A DNA stretch of 64,000 bases from Rhodocollybia butyracea. Its lineage: Eukaryota; Basidiomycota; Agaricomycetes; Agaricales; Omphalotaceae. The notes below the pieces were generated by a model, which was not told the origin of the DNA, did no database searches, and was given only the letters and a program-made list of their open reading frames with translations. The position numbers and the translations under genes are program-made. Position 1 is the stretch's first letter; each line of letters starts with the position of its first letter. The stretch spans positions 248,001 through 312,000 of the forward strand of contig JADNRY010000028.1 of the NCBI GenBank assembly GCA_015501585.1. The letters are read 5' to 3'. Shown one piece after another: positions 34,970 through 47,669 of this stretch.

Positions 34970-37142
34970 AGAGCGTCCTGATAGATTTGGCGCGTCCACT
35001 AAGTCGCGTCCAATCCAAATTGCGGAGATAATGATAGATGCCACAAATAGAAAAGGACGTGAGATGGCTGTCGGGAGCAAAATGAAACTGAGCACGTGGG
35101 TTCGGGCCGAGTAAGTATTTTCCGGCAATTCGAGATGGAAGTAAAAGCTACAGGCCGGCCGGGCGCTCAAGTACTTAAATTCGACTCTTAAGGGAGATTC
35201 GTATCAACATCATCAATCAGCCCACTGACCAAAGTAGACTTGCTCGGAGTCGGTAGATCTGTCGATGATAGATTACCAGAACTTGTCAACGGACACAAGT
35301 GACTGAAAAAAGACAAGTATACATGAGGAGGGCGTTTACAGCGCGTACACAGTCATAGGCATTCGATTGGTTAACCCAGATAAGGGAAAGTCAGTGTTAT
35401 CGTCATTCACCGGTTTGCAGACCTTTCATGAAGCCTCGACTAGGCTTGCACATTGAGTCCAGGACTCGCCTAACGCCCGATGTGCTCCAGCTTACCGTGA
35501 AAGCTCGGAAACGGACGTGAAAGCGGAACTTCAGTGAAAAGAATTAGCTAGAGCGTCCATTTCCTGACCAAGACGGAAGCCGTGGTTATCTTCAAGCTAG
35601 CTGATGAATTAGCCGTCATTGAAGGTGATGCCTCGCAAAGCTTTCAAACTGGATACGGATAAGAGTGCTGGACAACCACGATCAGAAACCTAGGTCCTAG
35701 GAAATACAATCTTGTTAAGCTGGTGAGGAACACAACCAAGGAACATAAACACACCCAATCGATGTCAATGTCATGTTCATGTGTCTCCATCAAGTCACCG
35801 TCCGATGGCTAAGGTCTGATGTGAGCGGGGATTTGGGATATCAGGTGAACTGAATCGACGATGATATATTGGAATTCGCTATTCGTGCATTCCGTCCTTT
35901 GAGCTGTTGATTACAACTAGGGTGTTAATCAGGAGAGAGGGTTATGCATTATGACGGCAGTAGTTCAGCTCGGATATGACAATGGTGGTTGGTTATCAAC
36001 AAGACGAAGATCGATCGAATTCTGAGTGTACGGTGGAGATGCTACGCAAGGAAGCGGCGGAACAAGCTATTGGCCCCAGCATCGCTATTATGTATGAGAC
36101 GTAGACAAGGGCAAAGACACGCTGTTAAACAAGGTTTGACGCACCTTGAGAATACGATGACTGTTCGTAGTATCAAAAGGCCTGACGTTTCTGTCGCACT
36201 GCGATTAACATGCCAGCTGACGATTGAGATAATTGAACTCACATTCCCCTTTGACTGCAACTCAGTGTTGTCTGGGCCATCGTATACCTGCAGGCAGGCC
36301 GTCAGAACTCTGTTGGATACCGTGTGCTGCTGGTAGTATGAAACTGGTAATGCCGACCCAATACGCTGAAAATTCCTGGCGGAACTGAGGGAAAGGCCGG
36401 TACGACTTCGACTCCCGAGTTTGGTCTATCGAGATTCGAAGGTGTGGACCCTCGGTATACTGAATCTTCTCAAATCTCTCCGTTTTTCGACAACATGATC
36501 AAATGCATCAATCCTTCGGTTATAATCCTTCGGATGTCTTTGTCAATCCGCAATTGCTAAACTTTCGAGCCTTCCCTTCTTCTGAGTAAGTTTTCAGCGC
36601 TCGGTCTTCCCAATGCTTTTCTTTTGAATTGCGTAATTTTGTCAACTGAACCCCACAGGTCGTTTGTAGCTGTGATAGTTCAGCATTTCCTTTGAGAAGG
36701 ATACATTTCCGACGTTTTCCAGTGTTGAACGTTCAAATTTTCATCCTGAGGTTCTAGATAGAAGGCTACTCAGAGGTGGTTGTGCTGAAAGCAAGCGCCC
36801 AAATTGTGTGCGTCATAATTCATTTAAGATATCGGTCACATGACGCCTCTCTAGCCAACTAAAGTACAAGGAAAAGGAAAATCTCCTACCCTGTGGCCTT
36901 TGGCGTCCCGGTCGCTGCCGGGACCCAGTACATACTCGCAGCCAGTATAGCAAATCCGCATTTCGACGCGTGACAACTCGATAACAAGCTCGATAAAAAA
37001 TCAAAAAAAAAACAACGGTTGCGGTCCAGACATCAGGAAACAGTGAAATGGTGCGTAGCGCCCACTGCTGTATAAGTAGCGATCAGTACCATCAGTATCG
37101 CCCGTATTGCCTCATATTGCTCACCCATCCATTTGTATAGGT
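34970..37142. other. Long intergenic stretch left of the KDZ element
   Basis: Upstream region of the RdRP gene plus about 2 kb without a convincing gene. A 115-codon plus-strand ORF (35989-36336) lacks recognisable motifs. No transposon ends were seen before 37143. Confidence 0.4.
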
Positions 37143-37150
37143 ACAAATGA
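37143..37150. repeat. 8-bp target site duplication, left
   Basis: ACAAATGA directly before the left terminal repeat. The identical ACAAATGA lies at 47853-47860 directly after the right one. Confidence 0.9.
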
Positions 37151-37344
37151 CACCTCGTCATCACGCCCATCAATGGATATGAGCCTGGTAAGATGGGCCC
37201 CACCTGCCAGGCCCCCTCCCCTTGATTTGTGTATTTCCCTACATTGCGAATATTTCCACCAATAATTCCAGTTATTTTGAAAAAGGCAAGAGTCTAGAAG
37301 GTCCATAGAACCCTGATAGAACCTTGATGTAAGCTACATAAAAC
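37151..37344 (+). repeat. Left terminal inverted repeat of the KDZ element
   Basis: 194 bp matching the reverse complement of 47670-47852 almost base for base. Differences are an 11-bp insertion here (within the AACCCTGATAGAACCTTGATG region) and a few substitutions. It starts CACCTCGTCATCACGCCCAT. Confidence 0.92.
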
Positions 37345-37667
37345 CGGTACGACGATGTTTCAACGAATTATCCCATCAGTTGCCAAGGCTTAGAAGCTGG
37401 ACTGGCCATCAAACACCGCCTGCTGTCCCGCCCTTCCTCCCGACTGATTTTTTAATAGCCCGTACAGATCCCGCCGCTCCCTCATCTACCTGCGCTGCAG
37501 CCGCGTCTCATTTCTGTAGCTTCAATTGGTGCCTGCGCCTCGTCCTGCCACTTATCCTCACTTTGCGGTTTCTTCAATCCTTGCCTTGTTAATTTCACGC
37601 AGTGCTCACTGGTTTTTGTGCGTGACTCCCAACTTTTTACAATAAACCGCGGCTTTGAGTTGACGGC

Positions 37668-40600
37668 ATGGGCAAAAAGAAGACAGGGGGTATTCAACGT
37701 TCGGTGCATTCACATGTCGGCGGTGGGAGGTTTGGGATAGGCGCAACCAGCTCAACACTGGGCCCTCGGGCTTTGGCTAAAGCACGCGAGGAAGCTGGAG
37801 TGAGAAGAGCCCGAGCCTCTCAAGGTGTGTGTTACTCCCTTCCTGTCAACTCCAGCGCGCATCTCACTGCTTGCAAAGGCCTCAGTACAGAATTGCAGAG
37901 TGCACTAAATGATATTTCTGGAGATGCTCCTCCGAACTTTCAAGAATCTGACATGGAGGTTGATGATGTCCCCAATTTCAACACTGGAGAAGCTCCTGAC
38001 AGCGACAAGGCCAACTTGTCTCAAAACATTGTAGTTGATCTACGGGACTTTATGGGAGTCAATAAATGGCATGGACGCCGTAAATATAAAGACACACGAA
38101 CTTGGAAACAACGCGTGCAGCGATTCAACAATGCGTGGGCTTCGATTATAGACGAACTTGTTGAGCAATACATCTGCTGGAAATATAGCATCCCTTCTCA
38201 AACAGCAGAGCCTGCTACCACCGGTTGGGAATTCTCTATCCAAGTAATTGATGTATACACTCTTGCTCGTGAGGCAACCATTCCCCGAAACAGTGAAACC
38301 AAGGCCACTTCTGCTTTAGTTCAAGCGGGTTACCTACCTGCTTCACCTGAGTCGCCATCTGTTGCAGTGTCTTTGCGCACTCTAGAACTATTCTATGCAA
38401 CCCAATTATTCAAGCCCAACTTCAGCGTTGAAGCCTTTGCCAAAACAGTGTGCCATTTACACTCTGTGCGTATCTCAGGCCAACGTTCCCCAAAAATTCT
38501 AGCCTTACTATTAAACAGGAACCATACCGTCGCAGCTACCGCACAGCTCTCTCTGATACCTTTGACATATACCTAGCCATACTGCGGAAGGTCCAATCCA
38601 AAGTTGCCAAAGAGCTGGGTCAAGACTCGTTAGACTACCGCGCACGCAATAGTTGCCCGCCATGCATGTATGAGGTAGGCATAAATCATGCTACTGCTTA
38701 GGCTACAACCTGAGAAACTTTCTCTTAGCTTGAAGGTGAACCGCCGCAGACGTTTTCTCGCATGGTTGTCATTGATGGCAACAACTCACTGAAACGCCTG
38801 GATGGTATTGGCAAACGCGAAGTTTCAGACACTCGTGTCTTCGGTGAAAGTGACTACTACCTCAGCGAAGAGTTCGTTAACTGCTACGCTGATGAAATTC
38901 CAGCTCGCCCTCAGACAAATGCAACAGCTGAAGTTGAAGAGGATCTTCCAGGGGATTGGGTGAATATCGAACACGGAGATCCCACTGACGGAGATTCTGA
39001 TCCTATACTTCGGGAATGTACTGACAACTGGAAAGCCGCTGATGCGGATGGTGCCAAGAGGATGTGGGATGCGTTTCGAGAGACAGGGTACTTTGCAATG
39101 GCCTGCAGGCATGGTTTTGTGATGTGGGTTGCAGACATGATACGAAGTGGAGAGCTGTATGCTGCCTATGAATTTTTTGCTACATTTACTAATGAGACGT
39201 TTTACAGAGCAAAATACCCCCTTGCAATGGTGGCCAAGGCGCTCAAGACCTTCAGTCCTGGTTGGATACTCGGGTATGACATTGGGTGCAGTTTCAGCGG
39301 TACGATACGCCGCAGCTCCCTGGGACCTGAGTTTACAGAAAAGCGGTGTCGCACCTGCGTAAATGCATTTCACGGATATGCGCATTGCGCACTCTGCCAG
39401 CAGATTTACCACCCTCTCAACATCTTGGGCATGGGTCTTGAGGATCTCGAAACTCTGGAGCGTGTCTTCTCCTGGTCCAACCAACTTGCCTCTGTTACGC
39501 GATATATGAGCCCTTATCGGCGTCGCGTTTTTATTGACTTACTCCTGCAGCAATGGGACCGTGACAAGTATCAAAATCTTGCTACCATGCTGCACAACAA
39601 CTACATTCAAGCACTTGACATACTAGAGTATGAACAACCGTCGTTTGATGCTGATCTCCAGGCTCTTGGCCTTACAAAAGACAACCTTAACCTGTATATC
39701 GAAGAGGAATCGCAGCACTTCGCTTCATTGGGTACCGAAGCAGCAGAGGATTTACGCGCAGTAGCATATGTTGAATTGCTTCGGAAGTATCAGGAAGTCA
39801 AGTGAGTCTATAATAACTTTCTTTGCTTCGTCTACTTTAACTACACATATTCAGCACAGCATATGAAAATGCAAGCACAAACTTCCGCCTTCACACTCCT
39901 GCCGACTACCAGTTTCTCTCAGATGCAGCATCATACAACGCCAACCTCTCTGAAGGCCGTAAAGCAGAAACCCGATGCCGTTATCTTCTTGAGCAGCGTG
40001 ACAAAATCTTGTTTGAGGTGGTGCAGGTTGAGACTGTGATGAACGTCGTTCGTCGATGGGAGCCAAACGACCGGGAGTACAGGGAAGCATTGAAGTATAT
40101 TAACACACGAAAGTACCATCAGGCATTGGAGAAACTGCATAAACTGGTTGTACAACGTTTGTTTGAGCTTCATAAGATGAATCTCTCAAACACAGGTGCG
40201 CCGTACTTTGAAGCCTCCCAAGTAGCATCACTTACATGCGCTGCAGGCTATAAAATGCGTACACATATATCTAATGCCCTCCAACGCCGCTCTAAGGCTA
40301 TTCGAAACACAGTAAATTCCTACAACACTGCCGCCTTAGCTCTCAACCCACCTTGCGACACCTTGGACTGGTCTAAAGTCTCTCACTTCACCTTCCTTGA
40401 CCAGTTCAACATTCTTCGGGACACACGGCACAGCGTCTTCGACCAGCCGTGGGCAAAACCTGTGACTCGGAGCCTCATGAAGCAGCACTGTCGAATTCAA
40501 CGTGCACAGGAAGAAGTTCTATGCTGTAACATTGAGATTAAACGTCTCCACACCTCTATCATCGATGAGCAAAAGAAATTTGATGCTGTTCAACAGAAGC

Positions 40601-40890
40601 TTCAAGATTCACCAATGCTGGGCCCAGTCTCTGACTATATTCAACGACGCCAAGCAGTAAACCGGCTGCTGCTTGCGCGTATTCATCAGACTTATGATTT
40701 GCCAGGGTTTACTGGTGATCGCACTGCAGGGCAGCGAAAAGGCTCTTCTGAAACTTCTACAACTCCCATCACTGATCTACGCACTAACCCAGATCCTGAA
40801 TCCGACATCGGAGATGATGATAATGACGACGACGACGACTTCACTGAAGGAGTAGGCGCAATGGTAGATTTTATGTCCAATGTTTTATAA
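37668..40890 (+). CDS. KDZ transposase
   Basis: RNase H-fold transposase predicted to cut and move the surrounding element. Exons: 37668-38465, 38519-38674, 38729-39801 and 39855-40890, about 1,020 aa; a further in-frame 54-bp intron in the first exon, ending GCAAAG at 37880, is possible. Landmarks: SCPPCMYELEGEPPQTFSRM (about 308-327), then VVIDGNNSLKR with a candidate catalytic Asp (about 334), GDWVNIEH, ACRHGFVMWVAD (about 443), GYDIGCSFSG with a second Asp (about 502), the NAFHGYAHCALCQQ His/Cys block (about 530) and LERVFSWSN with a candidate Glu (about 562). The C-terminal third is helical (coiled coil about 40,480-40,620) and ends in an Asp-rich tail. All frames are open, so it may be functional. 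Catalytic assignments are by analogy with the family. Confidence 0.88.
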
Positions 40891-41115
40891 ACTCTTAATG
40901 ATTTGGTAGTACAAGCTACATTTTAAAAGATACATTTTTATGATACGGCTGCCAGTTTGCCTTGAGCCATAAAACGATAAGTCACTGAAGACGCAGGGAT
41001 AGATGCTGCCGCATCAATATCTCAACTTCTGTGCATACTTACTATCAAATTTGAATAATTTTGCTGTCCAAAATTTGCGCTCTCTTCCCTTCCCTTCCAC
41101 ATCCTACCGCCGGCC

Positions 41116-41688
41116 ATGCTGCTGCCCCTCAGAAACTGCTTGTCCAAGGAAGCTCTGGATGAGTATTTCCAGTGTCAAAGTGACGACGATGAGGCCACCC
41201 TGTGAGTTACGTTTGTTTATTACCTTTTGGCTGGCTTTGAACTGAGTTGGGTAGGGAAGAGCATGACCACTACCTCAAAAAACGCACAGAGCAGGAGTTG
41301 AAAAAAAAGGAAACGGAGCTACAAAAGTGAGTCCAAGGCGTACTTCCCTGTGTTCAATAAGCATCTAAATGTCTGTTGCAGGAAACAAGAAGCTGCAGCA
41401 GTAAGGGAGAGTGAAAGAGCAGCAGATTTAGATGAAGCGAACAATGCTTGGGAATGGGATGGGGAGGCACATATTTTAAGACTGCTGGACTGGTGTCCAT
41501 CGACTGGAACATATACTTGGAACGGAAGATATGAGCAACGCATTCGAGCAGGAAGGTGGATATCTGGCACATTAGAGAAGTGCAACAAAACGGGATTGTA
41601 TATCTGGACTGGTAAAGGTCCTGCGCTCCTCGAACTGCAACCCCGCCCAATGCCTCTTGCGGCTGAGTACATTTCGCGTGCATCTTAG
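41116..41688 (+). CDS. Small coiled-coil protein of the KDZ element
   Basis: Three exons from the ATG at 41116: MLLPLRNCLSKEALDEYFQC... to a GTGAGT donor at about 41201, then EEHDHYLKKRTEQELKKKE... to a GTGAGT donor at about 41326, then a last exon from about 41382 to the stop at 41688. The middle is a charged coiled coil; the end holds WNGRYEQRIRAGRWISGTLEKC. Roughly 155 aa. Function unknown; it travels with the transposase and could be an accessory factor. Confidence 0.55.
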
Positions 41689-42655
41689 GGGGCATTCATT
41701 ACTGTGCTGCTCAACTCTTTGAATATGTATCTATGTAGCAAACTTAGTAGCCTCGTGGTGAATAAACGTTGATGCTGCAGCGCAGCAATTATATTTTTTA
41801 GCCCGCATAACTTGCCATGAGATCAAGACATCTGTGCCCAATTGCGTCGTTTCACACGCGTTATTGCCTAATAAAGAGCTGTCGGGATGCACTAATTCAC
41901 CCGCCACCACGTCGGCATTGCGCCCTTTCACCCGCCTTTGAGGCATCTGCAACACCAACACGTTGGAGCAGTGGCGCGCTACCCCCAATGTGCATTGACG
42001 TATGTACCCCGCCCCAATATGCAGTCGTTTCATTTAATACTTTGGTAGTGACTACGCCATACTTTAAAAGGCGGTAAAGCCAAAGAGTCTCTCAAGCTCC
42101 TGCCTGTGAGCAGGTTTAAAGGCATGCGGCATATCGAGAGGTAAGTGTGGTCGAAAATTTTATAAATCCAAGCCTATGTAGCTACTTGTGGTCTAGATGA
42201 GCAAGTATTGGCCCCGGCATTCAAGAAAAATCAGTCTTTCGGGCGCATTTTTCACCAGATTTCTACACAAACAGAAGATCTAATAACACTCGAAGACTCC
42301 CTCTGATGCACTTTACGATGTGGCTTAATCTTGGTGTGCCCAAAAATTTAAGATGTATAAAAGTGTATTGAGACTGCCCAAATCCCAACTGTACTTATGT
42401 TTAACGTTCGAACGAATGTAGCTCATTGATATGTCAAGCGATGCATTAAAAACTACATACGCAAGTTCGTCACCTCAAATGAAAGATATCTACGTGAAAA
42501 CAATAGTCTAAAACTTCTTAGATCTATTGTGCTCAATGTTACAAGCAGTGAAGTCAAGCATTTGGCTAGCGGGCCGCACTCCGTCGTTGCTCTTGGGTTC
42601 TTCTTGAATACGAATTCACACCAAAAAAAAAACATGTACAAGTGTATTTTTCATG

Positions 42656-44187
42656 CTACGTATGAAGCCCAAGTTCTTCTAGTGTAGAAAATAGATTTAA
42701 GCCCATTTGCCAGCGCCCTTCCTTGCGTATTTGCTCTTCCTTAGCCTCCTTAGTAGTTAGAGATGCATGATACTTTTCCTCTGTCCGAAACCCGTGGTCA
42801 ACCCATCGAAAATTTCCTCCAGATGAGTACTGGGTGAATGAGTAGCGGGTTTCGTTCTTACCTACACATGTGTTGCCGTGTCGACAAACGCCAGAGGGAA
42901 TTGCAATGGCCGTGCCTGGAGGAAACTCGATGACAAGTTTGAAGTCCCAGAGCACCAAGTGACCTCCTTTTCTCCAATTAAACCAGCCAAGACTCCATAT
43001 CCAACACCAAAGAAAAGGCAGGTTTCCGAAGTCAATGTGAGGAAGGCAGACAGTCCGAGGGCCGAAGTTAAATGCCGCTGCGGCCAATGCACTGTTGTCG
43101 AAAATGCGGATAAGAGAGTCGTCGCTTGAGAGAAGACGCTCGAACTGCACACTGCAGTACTCGTATAGTCGCGGCGCCCAGCTTTTGAAGATACCTGTCA
43201 AAGGTTAGTCAACGCGGGGAGAACTGGCTATCCTACCCACCAGTTGCATAGCCAGATAAACGTTGAAACGGAGCCAAGTTGATAAGAGTGTCAAGGACCG
43301 CAGCGTTGGCTTCTTCGTTTACGATGTTCGCAGGTCGCTGAGTAGAGGCTCTAGTAATTGAAGGTGGAGAAAGGCTAGGAACTTACTGTGCGACCTCCGC
43401 CATGTGCAACGCCTGCGTTGAGGTTACCAAAGTGGCCCCGGCGGTTGTCTATTCCCTTCCCAGTAAAGGACGCTACAGGACGGTCTCACGAATGAGCTTG
43501 GCGGCATCTTCTGCACATTCGGTAATGCTGGCGTCACCGTAGGCAATGAGTCCCATAACGCAGTGATTTGAGTCGACGAGAGGGACCGTAGTGCTTACTT
43601 GACCATCAGCCTAGCATAGCAGTGGATGTAAGCTAGTACTCACTGCGGCACTGCCGGGATAACGTCGAAGCCTAAGTCCACCAGCTCCTTCAAAGACCAG
43701 GCCCGCCCTTCTCCTTCCTCGCCGTTGTCTAGAAGGCCGACATACGATGTCGACGCCACAGGTGTGTCGTCTTCCATTGAAAACGCAACCTCAAACGCAG
43801 CACCGCTGGGAACGAAGTGAGTGGCTGGGTTTTTGCGCGTGGGGATTGCATCAGCGTCGTTCGGCGGTGCTTCCTGCCTCTTCTTCTTCCTGTTCTTCTT
43901 GCTGTGGGACTTGCCGCGGCTAACCTTCCATTTGCGGGCGTTAGATTGGGCCGGAGGGGCCGAGCTGAGTTTCGGGACCTGGGGCAGCAAGGAGGGCAGC
44001 GGTGATGGAGAGGAAGGGAGGGAAGATAGAGGGGAAGTCAGAGAGGGAAAGCTAGGTGGATGGCGCACCGGAACTTCATCGAGGTGGTCGTGCAGCCCCT
44101 CGGCTGAGACTGCTTGGATCAGGGCTTGAGTGAAGTTGAAATCTCGAGTAATCACATAGGCAGAGACGCCTAGCGACTTGGCGACGT
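42656..44187 (-). CDS. TET/JBP-type 2-oxoglutarate/Fe(II) dioxygenase
   Basis: Predicted oxidase of 5-methyl-pyrimidine in DNA or RNA, encoded opposite to the transposase. The last exon (43198-42656) holds the double-stranded beta-helix core: PHIDFGN with the iron ligands His and Asp (codons at about 43,039 and 43,033), the GGHLVLWDFKLVIEFPPGTA strand pair, GVCRHGN with the distal His (about 42,880) and ETRYSFTQY, whose Arg (about 42,847) fits the 2-oxoglutarate-binding position. Upstream exons give GYATGIFKSWAPRLYEY across an intron at about 43,244-43,199, RRGHFGNLNAGVAHGGG (about 43,450-43,400) and an N-terminal region (44187-43641) with VAKSLGVSAYVITRDFNF, then Pro/Ser-rich and Lys/Arg-rich stretches (likely nuclear). 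The join near 43,495-43,455 needs either a 41-bp GTGAGA...AATAG intron or one missing base. The first exon(s) upstream of 44187 are unresolved; a short ATG exon at 44533 is one option. Confidence 0.85.
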
Positions 44188-44582
44188 CTATGGGGCGTAT
44201 GAAGGTAAGTAATCGCCGCAGGGGCGTGCTGAAGCAAACGAGAACGCGCCAGGCACGGCGCAGCTTGCCTCTCGCATTTCCAGGGCATGGATACGCAAGA
44301 GATGCCGCAGCGTGCCCAGATCAGCGAAAAAGAACAAAGAAAACGCGTTGATCAACGCGAGCAAGCCGCCAAAAGCAAGCTTCAGCCTCGCAGGCACAGA
44401 TGTTCGAATTCCCGTGGCGCGGGTACTCAGAACGCCTAGAGAGCAGGCGGCAGCTTTGAACGGTGCTAGGCGGGAAAAGAAAAGTATAAAAAAATTGCCA
44501 CTCACCATTTTGTAGCTTCAGCCTAATCCTCATGGTGATGGCGCAGGTTGAACGTTGAGCGCAGCTTCAGCAAGTCACCTGG

Positions 44583-45822
44583 TTGATCAGATCAATCGCG
44601 TGGGCGCTTCTTTTTACGGCGTCTATTGAACTACTTTGTTTCCAATCGATGGTTCAACGCTATCTTATTATTGGGCCCGCAGAGGTACAACACGACCTCA
44701 AGAACCCCAAGCCTGGCCTCTATTCAACCATGTGTGTATTTATTTTCTTTTATTCATCCCTTGCTTTCTTGGCTAAAAGCTACTTACAGGCAGTTCAAAG
44801 TTGGAGGATACAGAGCGTCAGCACTACCTCTACACATCCAGTGCCCAGACTACCCGTTTGCTCAGCTGGTGCACGATAGGCTTCAGCCGTTTTTTTCTAA
44901 CCGCAGCAACTGGGCCCCTGCCCCGCATACTCTGGTGGCAAATTTCACTGCTACGGCGGAATTCCGACTCGTCGCAGATATGGTTGAACAGCGAGGAGAG
45001 TTAATCTGGGCAGTGAAGCAAGGCAGCAAGGCGGGGTTATTCTTGGACACGTAAGTCTTTTCTTTTATTTCCTTGAAACCAATATTCATATCTACCACGT
45101 CTACTCACAGCGTCGAAGCAATTGCCTCAGTTGACAACTCTAAAAGGAACGCTGAGGGTCAAATCTATCAGGAAGCCTTTGCTTTTCGTAGTTTCACTGA
45201 GGCAGTGAAGTGCCAGATGTTAAACGACGTGTCCAGAACGCACCTTCATTTCTACAGCCCAGCCAAAGAACCTGAGAGGAGCGCTGCCTTGCGTTGCACT
45301 CTTCTTGACCCCTCAGTTACTGTCAAGGCCGAGACCCGGATGAAGATCTTGGCAACCCTGACTCGGCTCTGGCTCCTGATCCCGGTAGTCCACTCCCCTC
45401 TGCTCCTTCCACTCCACGTCGGAAAGAAACTAACCCAACTCCAAGCACCCCAGCTACACTGCGTTGGGGGAACGTTCTCTTTGCTCCCAGCATTGACATC
45501 CGTGTTAATAGTCCAGGTGCGTATGTTTCTTTTGAGCGTGACTTTGAGAGGGGCTGATAATCTCTCACGCTCAGGTACATCTGCAAGCCCCGGCCCTCAG
45601 TCTCCTACCCGAGTGCGTGCTTCACGCGGAAGGGAATTCAGCCGCCGACTCCTCATTGCTGAAGGGTACACCCTTCGTAATGTTTCTGACTTTGAGGATA
45701 TGCTTCTCGCGGCATCTTCAGTTGATGCTTTTTGCAACGAGATTGGAAGTTCTGGAAGTCCGTTGGACATGCTGGGGGCTGAAAAGGTTGCAGTTTTTTG
45801 GGACTTGTACAAGACGTTTTAG
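44583..45822 (+). CDS. Pro/Ser-rich accessory protein of the KDZ element
   Basis: Multi-exon gene of unknown function. Exon-like stretches: ...RWFNAILLLGPQRYNTTSRT (from about 44,645), then YRASALPLHIQCPDYPFAQL...FRLVADMVEQRGELIWAVKQ to a GTAAGT donor at 45,051, then VEAIASVDNSKRNAEGQIYQEAF... after the CAG at 45,112. Around 45,335-45,520 the most protein-like frame (PDEDLGNPDSALAPDPGSPL..., Pro-rich) differs from the frame before it, and I could not place an intron with matching phase; a frame break near 45,320 is possible. The final exon (45,574-45,822) reads RASRGREFSRRLLIAEGYTL... and ends WDLYKTF. Confidence 0.5.
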
Positions 45823-45906
45823 CTGCAGCCCTGGATTTAAGCATTTGATTTAGGGATATCTACTTGCAATAAATTTTTTACGTGCTTCAGCTTCACTTTA
45901 CATGCT

Positions 45907-47446
45907 ATGGCTCGCCAGAAGAAATCCAGCAACTTCAGCAAGCTTTTACATGCTTCTCGGCGAGTTGGTGCCACTGCTCGGAAGCCCTGGAGAGTCCGAA
46001 CCAAGCATGTTGCTATCAAGCTTACTGCTGGGCAGAAGACTGAAAGAAAAAAGAGACGTGCTGCCCAAAAAGCTAGCTACAAAGACGCGCTGCTGGAGAT
46101 TCATCAACAGGTCTACGCGGCTGCTGAAGAAATTCACGAACGGTTCCCCAAAATGGCCGTCGAGCTCATCCTTACCGATATCTTCCAGTCTGCAACTAAG
46201 GATGTAGGGAGATACAGCGTGTTTGTCAGTCTTGAGTCAAAACACCTCAACGCTGGTGAGTTTCATTTGTTTGACTATGCTTCTATCTCAAGCATGCTGG
46301 CAACAGAGGTTCCTGAAGGTCAACCCCGTCGAAAAGTGCACGAGATGTCTTCGGAGATTGCAGCAAAGTGGCGGGAAATGTCCGAGGCGGAAAAGAATGA
46401 AGCTACAAAGGAGGGGCTAGCACATCTCCGCGACCGTCGAGCCAATAAAGAGATTGGAGAGCATCAAGTGCCCGCCGCTGCTGCCCAAGACACCTTCCTG
46501 ACGCTGGAGCGTGTCAAAGATAATGTACGCCTATAATTTTTATACTGGAGCTTCTCATTAACATGTATATAATAGTTGAGGCGTTTAACCGCGAGGACAG
46601 GGGACGAGCACCTGCTGATCACCACTCGCGGGACCAGCAAAATCTTCCACAAGCCCTACGTCTTCACCAGTAGCAACCGCGTTGATGAATTCTTCAGCAA
46701 TGCATACAAAGCAGCCCCAGTTGACATGGGCTACAAGATGGATGCTTTCATGGTCTCTGGCGTCGAAGGCTTGGCTCGTACTCAGGTACAAGTGCTAATG
46801 CAGCTGAAGAAAGACATCAGCCAGCTTATCTTCAGAAAGCTGCGTAAGTTTTCTACCTCTATTTTCTGTTCACTTCTAACTGTTCACTATAGAGGAGTGC
46901 ATGGGCAACACTAAAGTTGGGCGTATGGTCTACCAAAGCTTTCTTGAGCAGATCACCCTGCGCCATGGCGTTGTCGTCAAGAACTGGCCACTCCAAGAGT
47001 TCAAAAATCCAAGTTCCATTGGGACGAAGACGGAACTTGAGCTTCTGTTGAGCTCATGGAGCACTGATGCGACTTATTTCTACCGCATGGCAGCATCAGA
47101 GTACGACGACTGGCTTTCTGCATACACATCCTCTTTAGCTGCCAACAAGTCGAACGGTGAAGACCACAGGCCCGACGGCAGGGACGGCGCTGGAGGTGAG
47201 GAGGATAGTGCAGCGGCGGGGGGCCAGGTTTTGGAGGGTGGAGCAGTGCCTGGCAGTTCGCAGGCTGTTGCTCCTGCTCGTACTCTGAACGCTGCTGCTG
47301 GGCCTTCAACTGGTTTTATTGCCATGAGCGTGGTTACTGACGCAAGCGGTGCAGCCATCGTGGTAAAGTCAACGAAAAGAAAGAAACGTTCTGATGCTGG
47401 TAAGCCCCGCAAACGGCGGGCTCAGGCCAACGACGGTGCTGCTTAG
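45907..47446 (+). CDS. HMG-box-like protein of the KDZ element
   Basis: Starts MARQKKSSNFSKLLHASRRV, strongly basic. At about 46,330-46,450 it has an HMG-box-like stretch (HEMSSEIAAKWREMSEAEKN, spacing W-x5-EK as in HMG domains). After a 52-bp intron from 46,525 the frame continues RRLTARTGDEHLLITTRGTS, a VFTSSNRVDEFF segment and YKMDAFMVSGVEGLARTQVQ. A further intron (GTAAGT at 46,842 to TATAG at 46,892) leads to RMVYQSFLEQITLRHGVVVKNWPLQEF, an Ala/Gly-rich linker and a Lys/Arg-rich nuclear-localisation-like tail (TKRKKRSDAGKPRKRRAQ). Probably a DNA- or chromatin-binding partner of the transposase or dioxygenase; that role is inference from co-residence in the element. Confidence 0.65.
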
Positions 47447-47669
47447 TACTTAGTTTCTCAAGTATCTTGTACTTAGTTCTCAAGCATCAGATTATCGCAT
47501 GAATATACTCAGTGTCCTCAAGCGTCATTTTGCCGCGTGAATATACTCATGTCATTGCTCTTCGCCAGCGGGACGACGCGATGGGCGGGCAGTGATTGAT
47601 GGTGACCATCAGATGCAGGTTCTCAGATCTCAGTCTTGGCAACAGATTGCCACAGCGTTATCATAGCCA

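Noticed and set aside
35989..36336. 115-codon ORF upstream of the KDZ element
   Set aside because: No motif, no splice partners, composition like non-coding sequence; not called as a gene.
37668..47446. Whole internal region as several independent resident genes beside a small transposon
   Set aside because: The inverted repeats and the 8-bp duplication enclose all of them, so they are cargo of one element.
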